64,000 nt of DNA, from assembly GCA_013314775.1 (NCBI GenBank), contig JABUFB010000009.1:310001-374000 (forward strand), in the 5' to 3' direction. Made by a program: the position numbers and the translations under genes. Positions 9,117-18,905 of this stretch are shown here, piece after piece (within the stretch, counting starts at the first letter, position 1; each line of letters starts with the position of its first letter). The notes beneath the pieces were generated by a model. That model did not search any database. It saw only the letters and a program-made list of their open reading frames with translations, and had not been told where the DNA came from. The stretch is from Armatimonadota bacterium. Lineage in GTDB: Bacteria; Armatimonadota; Zipacnadia; Zipacnadales; JABUFB01.

Positions 9117-10676
9117 TCAGCTGCACTCGGCGGCCAGTCCCATCTTCTCGTCCCGGAAAATGCGAGGGTCCATGGAGGGCACGTCGCCGGGCACATCGGG
9201 CCGGAAGTCCATGTGGGCCAGGATGTCGCGCTGCAGGTCAACGCCCGGCGCGATCTCCGACAGCACCAGCCTGCCATCAGTCAACTCAAACACGGCGCGC
9301 TCGGTGACGTACAGCACGTGCTGGCGCTTGTCCGCAGCATACTCGCCCGAGAAGGTGACGTGCTCCACCGCATTCACGAACTTGCGGTGCTTGCCCTCGG
9401 CGACGATGGTCAAGCGTCCGTGACCGGAAGCGATCTCCAGACCGCCTGCGGTAAAGGTGCCGCAGAAAACGACCTTGCGGGCTGTCTGGGTGATATTGAT
9501 GAAGCCGCCGCAACCTGCTACACGAGGGCCGAACTTGCTCACGTTCACGTTCCCTGCTGCATCCGCCTGGGCCATTCCGAGGAAGGCGACGTCCAGCCCG
9601 CCGCCATCGTAGAAGTCGAACTGCGAGGGCTGGTCGACGATGGCCTCCGGGTTCGCGGCCGCGCCGAAGGACAGACCGCCCGCGGGAACGCCTCCGATGG
9701 GGCCGGCTTCCACGGTCTGATTGAGGAAATGGGCGATGCCCTCCTCGTTCGCCACTGCTGCCACGCCCTCGGGCATGCCGATTCCGAGATTGATGATGTC
9801 TCCGGCAGAGAGTTCGAGGGCTGCCCGGCGGGCGATGATCTTCCGCTCGTCCATTGGCAGAGCGGGGATGCTGCCGAAGGGCACGCGCACATCGCCGCAG
9901 TAGGCCGGATTGTAGTCCTCCCCGAAAGTCTGCGCATGCTCACCGGGCCCAGCCACCGAGACTGCGTCTACGAGAATACCTGGCACCCGAACGTGCTGCG
10001 GCGGGAGGCTGCCCGCGGCTGCCACGCGCTTGACCTGCGCCAGCACCAGCCCTCCGCTGTTCCGGGCAGCCTGGGCGATGGCCAGCATTTCGCCGAAGAG
10101 CGCTTCGTGCTCCATGGTCATGTTCCCGCGTTCATCGGCCGTTGTGCCGCGAATGAGCCCGACATGTACCGGGAAAGCGCGGTAAAAGAGCCACTCGCGG
10201 CCGGCGAGTTCGATGACCTCCACCAAGTCTTCGGTGGTCTTGTCATTGAGCTTGCCGCCGCCATTGCGCGGGTCCACGAAGGTCTTCAGGCCGATATGGG
10301 TGATGAGCCCCGGGCGACCCGCGGCGATTTCGCGAAACAGGTGGCAGATCACGCCCTGCGGCCAGTTGTAGGCTTCGACCAGGCCCTGAACCGCGAGCTT
10401 TCCAAGGGCGGGACAAAGGCCCCAGTGTCCGCCGATGATCCGCTTCACCAGGCCCTCGTGGGCGAGATGATTGATGCCCCGACTTGCGCCGTCGCCCTGG
10501 CCGGCGGCGTAGACCACTGTGATGTCCCGCGGGTGGCCTTCTTCGAGGAACCGACGCTCGATGGCGCTGGTGAGCGCCTCGGGGTGCCCGGCGCCCACGA
10601 AGCCGCCGATGGCGATGGTTGCGCCATCGGGAATGCGTGCGACGGACTGGTCAACCGGCTGGAACTTCCCGGACAT
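9117..10676 (-). CDS. Propionate/acyl CoA-transferase, fused two-subunit form
   Basis: This 519-residue protein joins both CoA-transferase family I domains in one chain, as in Pct/YdiF enzymes. The N-terminal domain has [15 protein letters not shown] (residues 21-35). The C-terminal domain has NLGIGMPEG (296-304) and [10 protein letters not shown] (320-329), whose Glu323 is the expected catalytic residue that forms the glutamyl-CoA thioester. It would move CoA between short-chain acids such as acetate, propionate or acetoacetate. It acts in the cytoplasm. The start at 10676 has AGAGGAGG just upstream. It follows the SDR, HBD and thiolase genes on the same strand, which fits activation of acetoacetate or a hydroxy acid to its CoA ester. 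Confidence 0.93.
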   Translation of the reverse strand: MSGKFQPVDQSVARIPDGATIAIGGFVGAGHPEALTSAIERRFLEEGHPRDITVVYAAGQGDGASRGINHLAHEGLVKRIIGGHWGLCPALGKLAVQGLVEAYNWPQGVICHLFREIAAGRPGLITHIGLKTFVDPRNGGGKLNDKTTEDLVEVIELAGREWLFYRAFPVHVGLIRGTTADERGNMTMEHEALFGEMLAIAQAARNSGGLVLAQVKRVAAAGSLPPQHVRVPGILVDAVSVAGPGEHAQTFGEDYNPAYCGDVRVPFGSIPALPMDERKIIARRAALELSAGDIINLGIGMPEGVAAVANEEGIAHFLNQTVEAGPIGGVPAGGLSFGAAANPEAIVDQPSQFDFYDGGGLDVAFLGMAQADAAGNVNVSKFGPRVAGCGGFINITQTARKVVFCGTFTAGGLEIASGHGRLTIVAEGKHRKFVNAVEHVTFSGEYAADKRQHVLYVTERAVFELTDGRLVLSEIAPGVDLQRDILAHMDFRPDVPGDVPSMDPRIFRDEKMGLAAECS

Positions 10677-10766
10677 ATGGTCCTCCTCTAAAGGGTCCCG
10701 ACGTGCTGCACGGCGACGGCGGACGGCATCCTCATCCTCTGCGCGTCGTAGCCGACGCGGATCCCC

Positions 10767-10807
10767 CTCTCCTTCGCCCGCTGGCCGGGTTCAGGATGAG
10801 GGGAGAG
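10767..10807. repeat. Hairpin repeat in the SDR/CoA-transferase gap
   Basis: CTCTCC (10767-10772) pairs with GGAGAG (10802-10807). Inside, CCCG-CTGGC-CGGG forms a second nested stem. The 214-base gap is otherwise empty and long for an operon whose other gaps are under 45 bases. The style, an imperfect GC-rich palindrome ending in C/T- and G/A-rich arms, resembles dispersed intergenic palindromes of other high-GC genomes; I see no second full copy in this window. Confidence 0.35.
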
Positions 10808-10890
10808 CGGCAACGGCTGGCAAGGTGACCGCAAGCGGCCACCCGGTAAGAGCCCCCACCCCAAAGACGGCGATAGCTCACGCAAGGCGG

Positions 10891-11658
10891 CTACATGTAC
10901 AGCCCGCCGTTTACCGAAAGCACGTGGCCGGTGATGTACTTCGCTGCATCGGATGCCAGGAACACCGCGGCGTCCGCGATTTCTTCCGCCTCACCCAGCC
11001 GGCCCATGGGTATGGATGCCAGCGTCTGCTCCAACGCCGCAGCGGGCATGGCCTGGACCATCTCCGTGTTGATAAACCCGGGCGCAATGGCGTTCACGGT
11101 GATGTTCCGCCGGGCCACTTCGCGCGCAAGGGACTTGGTGAACCCGATGAGCCCGGCCTTGCTGGCGGCGTAGTTCGCCTGGCCGATGTTCCCCGACAGC
11201 GCCACCACGGACGCGAGCGAGATGACCCGTCCGGACTGACGCTCGCGCATGTGATCAATGACTGCGCGGGTGCAGTGGAAGGCCCCTGTCAGATTCACCG
11301 CCAGCACCCGGTCCCAGGCGTCTTTGCTTAGCTTCTTCAGGGTGCTGTCGGCGGTTATACCCGCGTTATTGACCAGGATATCGAGCTTGCCGAAACGGTC
11401 GATAACCGCTTTCACCATAGCTTCCACGGCGTCGAGGTCGGTGACGTCAGCTTCCACGCAAAACGCATTGGCGCCGAGATCCCCGATCTCATCGGCCACC
11501 TGCTGCGCTTCGGCGGCGTTGTCGCGATCTGGCACCTTCACGTAATTGATGGCCACATCGCAGCCGGCCCGGGCGAAGGCGATGGCAATCGCGCGCCCTA
11601 TCCCCCGGGATGCGCCCGTGATCAGGGCGCTCTTGCCGTCGAGAGGCTTTGCCAACAT
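10891..11658 (-). CDS. SDR-family 3-oxoacyl reductase (FabG/PhaB-like)
   Basis: A 255-residue classical short-chain dehydrogenase. The cofactor motif TGASRGIG is at residues 14-21, NNAG at 97-100, and the catalytic set is Asn122, Ser150, Tyr163 and Lys167. The proline-glycine loop APGFINTEM and C-terminal SVNGGLYM match FabG/PhaB. It reduces a 3-oxoacyl thioester to the (R)-3-hydroxy form with NAD(P)H. Because it sits among CoA-handling genes rather than fab genes, acetoacetyl-CoA (PhaB role) is more likely than an acyl-ACP, but this is inference. No PHA synthase or phasin is in the window. Cytoplasmic. The preceding HBD gene is 24 bases away. Confidence 0.92.
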   Translation of the reverse strand: MLAKPLDGKSALITGASRGIGRAIAIAFARAGCDVAINYVKVPDRDNAAEAQQVADEIGDLGANAFCVEADVTDLDAVEAMVKAVIDRFGKLDILVNNAGITADSTLKKLSKDAWDRVLAVNLTGAFHCTRAVIDHMRERQSGRVISLASVVALSGNIGQANYAASKAGLIGFTKSLAREVARRNITVNAIAPGFINTEMVQAMPAAALEQTLASIPMGRLGEAEEIADAAVFLASDAAKYITGHVLSVNGGLYM

Positions 11659-11682
11659 GTCTGTAGCCGCCTTTCGCGGTGA

Positions 11683-12534
11683 TCAGTCCTCGTACTTGTA
11701 GAAACCCTCGCCGCTCTTGCGCCCCAGTTTCCCGCTCTTCACCATGTCCACGAGCACGGGTGGGACTCGGAAGCGTTCGTCGCGGGTATGATCCCACAAC
11801 GACTGGAGTAGTGCCAGGGTCACGTCCAGCCCCACCAGGTCGGCGGTGCGCAGCGGGCCCATCTTGTGCCCGAGACCCAGTTCCAGCGAGTCGTCAATCG
11901 CCTGAAGGTCAGCGCCGGCCTGCCAGGTATCGACGGCCGTCGCCACCAATGCTCCGAAAGCACGGTTCACCAGGAAACCGGGAATGTCGGGGGCAACCAC
12001 CGGCGTCTTGCCCAGGCGTTCGCACAGGGAGATGACGAAACGCGTGGTCTCCGGTGCGCTGCCTTGCCAGGGAATGACCTCCACCAGCTTCATGACCGGC
12101 ACCGGGTTGAAGAAGTGCATCCCCATGAAACGCTCGGGCCGGAAGCAGCAGGTCGCGAGTTCATGGATCGGCAGCGTGGACGTATTGCTGGTGATCACCG
12201 CATCGTGGCGAGCAAGACCGCAAATCCGCCGCAGCACCTCGGCCTTGACGTCGATGTTTTCGAAGACCGCTTCCACGATCCAATCGGCTTCGGAGATGGC
12301 TAGCTCATCGGTGTCCCAGTGGATGAGCGCTCGGGCGCCGTCAGCCTGAGCGGGCGTGAGCTTCTCACGCTCAACCGCGGTGTTCAGCGACCTGTCCAGC
12401 GCGCGCCGGCTGCGGTCCAGGGCTTCGGAACATGCATCCATCAGGGTCGCCTGGATTCCGGCCGTTGCCGCGACCTGGGCGATACCGGTGCCCATGGTCC
12501 CAGCGCCGATAATGCACATCGTCTTGACCTGCAT
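11683..12534 (-). CDS. 3-hydroxybutyryl-CoA dehydrogenase
   Basis: A 283-residue protein, the normal length for single-domain-pair HBD enzymes. The Rossmann motif GAGTMG lies at residues 10-15, the SNTS block at 116-119, and the catalytic pair is His140 (in MHFFNP) with Glu152; Asn143 follows. The C-terminal helical domain ends in LGRKSGEGFYKYED, typical of the family. It interconverts acetoacetyl-CoA and (S)-3-hydroxybutyryl-CoA with NAD(P)H. The ATG at 12534 is chosen because GGGGGAG precedes it and the Rossmann strand starts at once; reading further upstream gives no recognisable sequence. It lies 37 bases after the thiolase gene in the same operon. Confidence 0.94.
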   Translation of the reverse strand: MQVKTMCIIGAGTMGTGIAQVAATAGIQATLMDACSEALDRSRRALDRSLNTAVEREKLTPAQADGARALIHWDTDELAISEADWIVEAVFENIDVKAEVLRRICGLARHDAVITSNTSTLPIHELATCCFRPERFMGMHFFNPVPVMKLVEVIPWQGSAPETTRFVISLCERLGKTPVVAPDIPGFLVNRAFGALVATAVDTWQAGADLQAIDDSLELGLGHKMGPLRTADLVGLDVTLALLQSLWDHTRDERFRVPPVLVDMVKSGKLGRKSGEGFYKYED

Positions 12535-12571
12535 CGGTGTCTCCCCCTGACAGCTTACTGTTGTCTGCGGT

Positions 12572-13738
12572 TCAGACGCGCTCGATGGCCATAGCCATGC
12601 CCATGCCGCCGCCGACGCAGAGGGTGGCCAGACCCAGTGTGAGGTCACGCTTCTCCATCTCATACAGCAGGCTGGTGACGATACGCGCGCCGGTAGCGCC
12701 GATGGGATGCCCCAGGGCGATACCGCTACCATTCACGTTGACCCGCTCCTCGTCCAGCCCAAGGCCGCGCATCACCGCCAGCGCCTGCACCGCGAAGGCT
12801 TCGTTGAGCTCTACCAGTTCGAAATCGCTGATCTGGAGCTTGGCGATCTCACACAGCCTGCGGACGGCATCCACCGGGCCCATGCCCATGATGGCGGGCT
12901 CGACCCCTGCCCAGGAGGAAGCGACGATCCGGGCGCGTTGGGGCCAGCCCAGCTCGGCGGCACGCTCCGCCTCTGCCACGAGGAGCGCGCAGGCCCCGTC
13001 GTTGATCCCCGACGCATTGCCGGCGGTCACGCAGCCATCGGGGCGAAAGACGGGCTTGAGCTTCGCCAGGGCTTCCAGGGATGTCTCGCGGGGATGCTCA
13101 TCCACGCACAAGGGCTCATCCTTCGCACGCGGGACCGGGATGATCTCGTCGGCGAAGCGCCCGGTATCAATGGCGGACCGTGCGCGCTGCTGACTGCGCA
13201 GGGCCCAGGCATCCATCTCCTCCCGAGTGATCCCGGTTCGCGTGGCGATCTCCTCCGCCGTCTCGCCCATTCCCATTCCCGTCACCGGACAGCGCAGGCC
13301 CTCGTCCATGATGGCGTCGATCATGGTGATGCTGCCCAGCTTGTGTCCCCACCGGGCGTCCTTCACATAGAAGGGCGCATTGCTCATGCTCTCGGCCCCG
13401 CCGGCGATGAAGATTCGCCCCTCCCCCAGCATGATCGCCTGCCGGGCCATGTCGATGGCGCGCATGCCCGAGGCGCAGGCCATGTTCACTGTGACTCCGC
13501 AGACGCTGACCGGAAGTCCCGCCGCGATGGCGGCCTTTCGGGCGAGATTTCCGTCGGAACCGCCCTGGATTACCTGCCCGAAGAAGACCTCATCCACCTG
13601 GTCGGGCGGGATGTCATTACGCTCCACGAGGGCCTGGACGACGAGAGTAGCCAGACCACCCGCGGAATACTCAAGCAGCCCACCCCCGAAGCGGCCGATG
13701 GGGGTGCGGACGGCGTCGATGATCATCGTGGCAGGCAT
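12572..13738 (-). CDS. Acetyl-CoA C-acetyltransferase (thiolase)
   Basis: A 388-residue thiolase with all catalytic residues. Cys88 in NMACASG is the acyl-accepting nucleophile, His344 in ALGHPIGATG and Cys374 in LCVGGGMG complete the site. It condenses two acetyl-CoA to acetoacetyl-CoA or runs the reverse thiolysis. The start at 13738 has AGGAGG six bases upstream. It is the first gene of a five-gene minus-strand run (thiolase, HBD, SDR, CoA-transferase, aldolase-like) and is divergent from the beta-helix gene at 13981, so the 242-base gap should hold both promoters. Confidence 0.95.
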   Translation of the reverse strand: MPATMIIDAVRTPIGRFGGGLLEYSAGGLATLVVQALVERNDIPPDQVDEVFFGQVIQGGSDGNLARKAAIAAGLPVSVCGVTVNMACASGMRAIDMARQAIMLGEGRIFIAGGAESMSNAPFYVKDARWGHKLGSITMIDAIMDEGLRCPVTGMGMGETAEEIATRTGITREEMDAWALRSQQRARSAIDTGRFADEIIPVPRAKDEPLCVDEHPRETSLEALAKLKPVFRPDGCVTAGNASGINDGACALLVAEAERAAELGWPQRARIVASSWAGVEPAIMGMGPVDAVRRLCEIAKLQISDFELVELNEAFAVQALAVMRGLGLDEERVNVNGSGIALGHPIGATGARIVTSLLYEMEKRDLTLGLATLCVGGGMGMAMAIERV

Positions 13739-13980
13739 CTCTTCCTCCTGAAAAGGCCGCGGCATCCCACGGAACCTTCGCCTTCGCGCTCGTTTTTCCT
13801 GTGTCGGTGGTGGTCACGCTTTCCTTGCGCCAGATGGGTTTTCCTCTTTCTCCGACCAAAGACATAACCTCCGCCGGCATTGGAGGCTTCTAGAGATTAT
13901 CCTGTGAAAAGGTACGCGGCGGCGGGGCAGGGAAACGAATCGTGGTGATGCACTGATATCCCGCAACGGAGGAGCGAAAA

Positions 13981-16683
13981 ATGCTCGCCTGCAACTGGAC
14001 CGCAATGCTTCTTGCGATCGGCCTGCTCACTGCCATGGGCGCAGCCGGCGCCGCTCCAAAAGCACTTTACGTGTCTCCCGATGGCAATGACGCCGGGCCG
14101 GGCACGCAGGAGAGACCACTCGCCAGCCTTCAGGGTGCCCGAGACGCCATCCGGGCACTGAAGCAGGCCGGGCCACTGCCGGATGGCGGCGTTACCGTGT
14201 GGCTGCGCGAGGGGCTCTACGAGGTGAGCAATACTGTCGTGCTGGACGCACAGGATTCCGGCACCCCTGAAGCGCCCATCGTCTACCGGGCTTTCGAGGG
14301 CGAAAAGCCGGTCATCATCGGCGGGAAGGCCATTGTGGGCTGGCAGGTGCATGAAGGCGAAATCCTCAAGGCCGACGTGGCGGCTCTCGGCTTTCGGGAC
14401 ATCTACTTCCGCCAGCTTCTGTGCAACGGAGAGCGCATGCAACTGGCGCGGTACCCCAACTTCGACCCGGACAATTACGTGACCGGTGGCTGGGCATACG
14501 TGGACGGCGAGCCGATCCCCATGTACAAGAACATCCCCGATGAACCCCGGAACCTTCTGCACTACAAGGAAGCCGACGCTCGGGAATGGGCCAACCCGCA
14601 GGAGGGCGAGGTGATGGTGTTCCCGCGCTACAACTGGTGGAACAACATCATCCGCATCGCGGCCATTGACCGCGAGAAGCGCATCATCACTCTCGCGGCG
14701 GATGCCTCGTACCCAATCCGGCCAACGGACCGGTACTTCGTGCGTAACCTGCGCGAGGAACTGGACGCGCCGGGCGAGTGGTACCTTGACAGGGAAACCT
14801 GGACGCTCTACTTCTGGCCGCCCGAAGGCGCTGACCCGGATACCATGACCGTGTCCGCGCCGGTGGTGCGCACGATTCTCCAATTCCAGGAGGGAGCCGC
14901 CAATATCACTTTCCGCGGGTTCATCTTCGAGTGCGCCGAAGGCACCGCGATTTCCATGAACGGAGCCGAAAACTGCCTCATCGCTGCAAGCGTGGTGCGC
15001 AACGTAGGGGACTACAACGGATCGGGAATTGCGGTCAATGGCGGAAAGAACAACGGGGTCGTGGGGTGCGATATCCACCACGTGGGTCGCGATGGCATCA
15101 GCCTCAACGGGGGCAACCGCGAAACCCTCGAACCTGCGGGCAATTTCGCCGAGAACAACTATCTGCACCATACGGGGGTGTTCTACAAGCAGGGCGTGGG
15201 CGTGTCTCTCGGCGGGGTGGGCAACCGCGCGTCGCGCAATCTCATCCACGACTGCCCGCGCTTCGGCATTGTCTGGGGCGGCAATGACCATATCATCGAG
15301 CTGAACCACATCCGCCACGTGAACCTGGAGACCGCGGACTGCGGCGGCATCTACTGCTGGCAGGTGGACTGGACCAAGCGGGGCACCGAGATCCGCTACA
15401 ACTACCTGCATGACATCGTGGGCTTCGGCCAGGAGGGCGGCCGCTGGACCAGTCCCCACTTCAACTGGGGCATCTACCTGGACGATGGCACCTGCGGCAC
15501 CCATGTTCACGGGAACATTGTGGCGCGGACGATTCTGGGTGGCGCGCACGTTCACGGCGGCCGGGACAATGTGATCGAGAACAACATCTTCATCGACGGC
15601 CGGGACAGCCAGATGCAGTACAGCGGCTACGTGAAAGGCGGGCACCCGGTGCCGATGATGACCGAGACCTGGAACAAGTTTTCAGGCACCGAGGCGTATC
15701 TCAAGTACCCCGGTTACAAGGAGTTGACCGAGAGCCTCGAGGATGCCTGGCAGATGGCGGGCAATAAGTTCCTTCGCAATGTGGTCTGCTACAGCGAACC
15801 CACGGCGCACCTCTACGCCCACCACAATCTGCCCTTCGACAAGACGGAATCCGACTACAACGTAATCTGGCATGACGGGCACCCCATCCGCACGGGAGTG
15901 GCCACCATTGGCGAGCCAGTCGGACCCAATCTCGCGCCCAACCCGGGCTTCGAAGAGGGACAGCCCGGTGCTCTGCCCAGCGGCTGGGCGTGGCAGGTGC
16001 GGCCCAACGATTCGTGGGCGGGCATCGACGCCAACCGACCGGCAGCGGGCGAGAAAGCCGTGCGCATTGAGGGCAAGGGCACCATGACGGACTCCAGCGG
16101 TCAGGTGCTGCCCAGCAACTTCGTGAGCGAAGACATCCGGCTGGAACCGGGCAAGAGCTACCGTCTCACTGCGAAAGTCAGGGGAGAGGGTGAGGGGGTC
16201 ACCTTCGCCATCATGGCCCAGGCATACGTCCCGAACAAGTTCTTCTGGGCGGGTGGACGCCTGAGTGCGAAGGCAGGCCCGGAATGGACCGAGTTCGTGA
16301 CCGGCTTCCGCTTCCCGGCCAAAGGCGATTCAGACTGGAAAGAGGGCATGGAGCGTATCAAGATTCGTATCGACATCTCCCAGGGCACGGGCACCATCTG
16401 GGTGGATGAGGTCCAGCTGCAGGAGACGACGCCGGTGGATGAATGGCAGGCCTGGCAGAAGCTGGGGCTCGACCAGCACTCGGTGATCGCCGACCCGCTG
16501 TTCGTGGACCGGGCCAATGACGACTACCGTCTGAGGCCGGAGTCGCCCGCCTTCGCGATGGGCTTCAAGCCGATCCCGGTGGACAAGATCGGCCCGTACG
16601 AGGACGACCTGCGCGCTTCATGGCCGATTGTCGAGGCGGTCGGCGCCCGGGAACAGATGACGCTGGACTGGTCGAAACACTGA
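13981..16683 (+). CDS. Secreted right-handed parallel beta-helix protein with C-terminal CBM-like domain
   Basis: A 900-residue protein with a signal peptide (about 1-24, AAGA). LYVSPDGNDAGPGTQERPLASL (around 29-50, quoted in part) is the DUF1565-like opening found in NosD/pectate-lyase-like surface proteins. The middle (about 300-560) is a parallel beta-helix rich in N-x-I and G-I-x-L turns such as NYLHHTG and NHIRHV. Around residues 645-815 is a carbohydrate-binding-like jelly roll opening NLAPNPGFEEG and closing IWVDEVQLQE. The C-terminal tail DPLFVDRANDDYRL is also typical. Likely a polysaccharide lyase or hydrolase, or a surface binding protein; no catalytic residues can be assigned. The start follows GGAGGAG. 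The next gene begins 29 bases after its stop. Confidence 0.85.
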   Translation: MLACNWTAMLLAIGLLTAMGAAGAAPKALYVSPDGNDAGPGTQERPLASLQGARDAIRALKQAGPLPDGGVTVWLREGLYEVSNTVVLDAQDSGTPEAPIVYRAFEGEKPVIIGGKAIVGWQVHEGEILKADVAALGFRDIYFRQLLCNGERMQLARYPNFDPDNYVTGGWAYVDGEPIPMYKNIPDEPRNLLHYKEADAREWANPQEGEVMVFPRYNWWNNIIRIAAIDREKRIITLAADASYPIRPTDRYFVRNLREELDAPGEWYLDRETWTLYFWPPEGADPDTMTVSAPVVRTILQFQEGAANITFRGFIFECAEGTAISMNGAENCLIAASVVRNVGDYNGSGIAVNGGKNNGVVGCDIHHVGRDGISLNGGNRETLEPAGNFAENNYLHHTGVFYKQGVGVSLGGVGNRASRNLIHDCPRFGIVWGGNDHIIELNHIRHVNLETADCGGIYCWQVDWTKRGTEIRYNYLHDIVGFGQEGGRWTSPHFNWGIYLDDGTCGTHVHGNIVARTILGGAHVHGGRDNVIENNIFIDGRDSQMQYSGYVKGGHPVPMMTETWNKFSGTEAYLKYPGYKELTESLEDAWQMAGNKFLRNVVCYSEPTAHLYAHHNLPFDKTESDYNVIWHDGHPIRTGVATIGEPVGPNLAPNPGFEEGQPGALPSGWAWQVRPNDSWAGIDANRPAAGEKAVRIEGKGTMTDSSGQVLPSNFVSEDIRLEPGKSYRLTAKVRGEGEGVTFAIMAQAYVPNKFFWAGGRLSAKAGPEWTEFVTGFRFPAKGDSDWKEGMERIKIRIDISQGTGTIWVDEVQLQETTPVDEWQAWQKLGLDQHSVIADPLFVDRANDDYRLRPESPAFAMGFKPIPVDKIGPYEDDLRASWPIVEAVGAREQMTLDWSKH

Positions 16684-16712
16684 AGCACGGCAGCATCCCG
16701 GAGGTGGCCTCA

Positions 16713-18905
16713 ATGCCCCACTGGTTCACATCGGCACTGATCGTCGCCGCGTGCGCGTCGCTCTTTGCGCAGACGGACATTCCCAGCCTGGCGTGGGAGG
16801 AGCGGTCGGACTGGATCAACGTGCAGACGGACGTGACCCCCGGCGCGGTGGGTGACGGGCAGGCCGACGACACCCGGGCGATTCAGGCCGCGCTCAACAT
16901 GGGCGGACCCACCAAGTCGGTCTACCTGCCGCCGGGCACGTATCGGATCACCGACACCCTCACCATCACCGGGGCGGCGATTGGTTGCCTTGTTGTGGGG
17001 CACGGGCGAGACACACGGCTCATCTGGGACGGGCCTGAAGGCGGCCGGATGTTCTGGAGCAATGGCGTCGCCTACAGCCGGTTCGTCGGCCTGAGCTGGG
17101 ACGGTCAGGGCAAGGCGGCGGTGGGATTCGACCATGCGGCACAGCAGCGGTTCGAGACCGAAGTCCGCCACGAGCATGAGGCCTACCGCAACTTCACAGA
17201 GTGCGGTATCCGGGTGGGACATGAGCAGAAGATCGCCTCGGCGGAGATTCTCTACCGCAACTGCCTGTTTGAGAGCTGCGGCACGGGCATGGCATTCCTG
17301 ACCTTCAACGACTACGACAATACCGTGGATGAGTGCGAGTTCCGCAACTGCGGAGTGGGCATTCGCGACAATAAGGCAAACTTCTACGCGCGCAACTGCC
17401 ACTTCGAGGGCAGCCGCGAGGCGGACTTCATCGTGGGGAGCGAGCATGGCAGTTCCATCCGGCGCTGCACGTCACTGGGTTCGCGGCGTTTCGTGCGGGA
17501 AGTTGGCACCATCGCCCCGCTCACTATCCAGGACTGCCACGTTGCGCGCTGGACCGACCCCGACGGAGCAGTGCACCTCAACGGCAGCCCGGTGCTCATG
17601 TTCGACTGCGCCTTCACAGACCCGCCGTCGGACACGCCGCCGGTGCGACTGGTGAATGCGGGGCAGACGCTGTTTGTAAGCAATAACACACCTGAGCCGG
17701 TGGCCCGGCTGGTCGGGATCACGCCTGCCGCGAGGCTGTACGAAATCCCAGCGGGCAGTGGCGTCGGAGTGATCGATTCCGCCGAGCAGCGGTTCCTGCG
17801 CGACACAGCAAGGGTGCCCGGCAAGGTGTTCGACGCCGTCCGCGATTTCGGCGCGAAGGGGGACGGTAAGACCGACGACACCGCGGCGATCCAGGCGGCC
17901 ATTGATGCGGCCCGCGATGCCGGCGATAACGCCATCGCGTACCTGCCCAACGGCGCCTACGCCATCTCGGATACGCTGCGGGTAACAGGACGCGACTACA
18001 TCTTCGGGGGCGCCGGGTTTCGCTGCGGTCTTCTCTGGCGCGGCGAAGAAGGGCTGCCGATGGTGGAAGTGGACGGAGCCGAGGGCGTGACCCTCGCAAG
18101 CTTCGCGGCAGGCCATCACGACTCCGGCGCCATGAGGCACGGCGACGACATCCGGATTCTCTCCTCGTCGGGGCAGCCTTGCCGGGTGCTGCTGGACGAG
18201 GTCTATGCCTACGGGATGTACCAGAAGGCCCCCGATGCCCACGGAATCCGGATGCTGAACCTGCCTGCGGGGAGCGTGGTGGATGCGATGCATGTGCAGG
18301 GGAACCTGCACATCACCGGGAGCCAGCAGGCAACGCTGCTCTTTCGCACATCCTATGAGGGCACCATCACAGTTGAGGGCCCCGGTTCCGAGCGGGACGG
18401 GTTCCTCGGGTTCATGACGCGCTTGGCCACGCTGTCGAAGCCCACGCTGCGCATCCGCGACAACCATTCCATCGTCATGAGCGATTTCTACAACGAGCAG
18501 AGCGACCAGCACCTGGTGCTCGAGGGCGCGCCAGGGCAACCCGATGGCGCGGTGACCATCTGCGGGCCGAAAATGCACACGTTCACACAGGAGCCGGTGG
18601 TGGATATCCGCGACTACGGCGGGCGGGTGTACTACGGGCAGAGCCAGTTCTATGTCGAGCCGAAGGAACCGAAGTTCGTATCCAGTGGCACACGGCCGGT
18701 GCGGCTGATTCTCGCGGGCCACTTCTGGTACAACACGACGCCGATCTTCGAACTCGGTCCGGCGGTGACGCTCACCACCATCGGCAATCGCGGCGTGGCG
18801 GATCAGGGCGTGGATGACGGCGCTCTGGAAGCAATGGCCGCGGCGCTGGATGATCTGCGGCAACTGGGCGCAGTTGACCGCGAGTTGTCGCCGAACTGGC
18901 AGTGA
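16713..18905 (+). CDS. Secreted pectate-lyase-superfamily protein with two tandem beta-helix modules
   Basis: The 730-residue product starts at 16713, where GGAGGT is seven bases upstream and a signal peptide (to about residue 20, LFAQ) begins. Two copies of the Pectate_lyase_3 N-terminal signature are visible: GDGQADDTRAIQAAL near residue 47 and GDGKTDDTAAIQAAI near residue 383. Each is followed by beta-helix rungs, so the protein looks like an internal duplication of about 340 residues. GH28 polygalacturonases and phage tailspikes share this opening. No catalytic Asp set can be assigned confidently. It is the second gene of a two-gene unit with the preceding beta-helix protein, which suggests joint action on one polymer. 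Confidence 0.83.
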   Translation: MPHWFTSALIVAACASLFAQTDIPSLAWEERSDWINVQTDVTPGAVGDGQADDTRAIQAALNMGGPTKSVYLPPGTYRITDTLTITGAAIGCLVVGHGRDTRLIWDGPEGGRMFWSNGVAYSRFVGLSWDGQGKAAVGFDHAAQQRFETEVRHEHEAYRNFTECGIRVGHEQKIASAEILYRNCLFESCGTGMAFLTFNDYDNTVDECEFRNCGVGIRDNKANFYARNCHFEGSREADFIVGSEHGSSIRRCTSLGSRRFVREVGTIAPLTIQDCHVARWTDPDGAVHLNGSPVLMFDCAFTDPPSDTPPVRLVNAGQTLFVSNNTPEPVARLVGITPAARLYEIPAGSGVGVIDSAEQRFLRDTARVPGKVFDAVRDFGAKGDGKTDDTAAIQAAIDAARDAGDNAIAYLPNGAYAISDTLRVTGRDYIFGGAGFRCGLLWRGEEGLPMVEVDGAEGVTLASFAAGHHDSGAMRHGDDIRILSSSGQPCRVLLDEVYAYGMYQKAPDAHGIRMLNLPAGSVVDAMHVQGNLHITGSQQATLLFRTSYEGTITVEGPGSERDGFLGFMTRLATLSKPTLRIRDNHSIVMSDFYNEQSDQHLVLEGAPGQPDGAVTICGPKMHTFTQEPVVDIRDYGGRVYYGQSQFYVEPKEPKFVSSGTRPVRLILAGHFWYNTTPIFELGPAVTLTTIGNRGVADQGVDDGALEAMAAALDDLRQLGAVDRELSPNWQ

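Noticed and set aside
13897-15645. A 582-codon open frame on the minus strand opposite the beta-helix gene.
   Set aside because: It lies antisense to a gene with signal peptide, ribosome site and family motifs; it shows no domain and reflects the high GC content with few stops.
16170-16195. A G-rich stretch (near 16180) resembling the hairpin repeat at 10767-10807.
   Set aside because: It lies inside the CBM-like domain coding region and is explained by the residues G-E-G-E-G; no paired arm is present.
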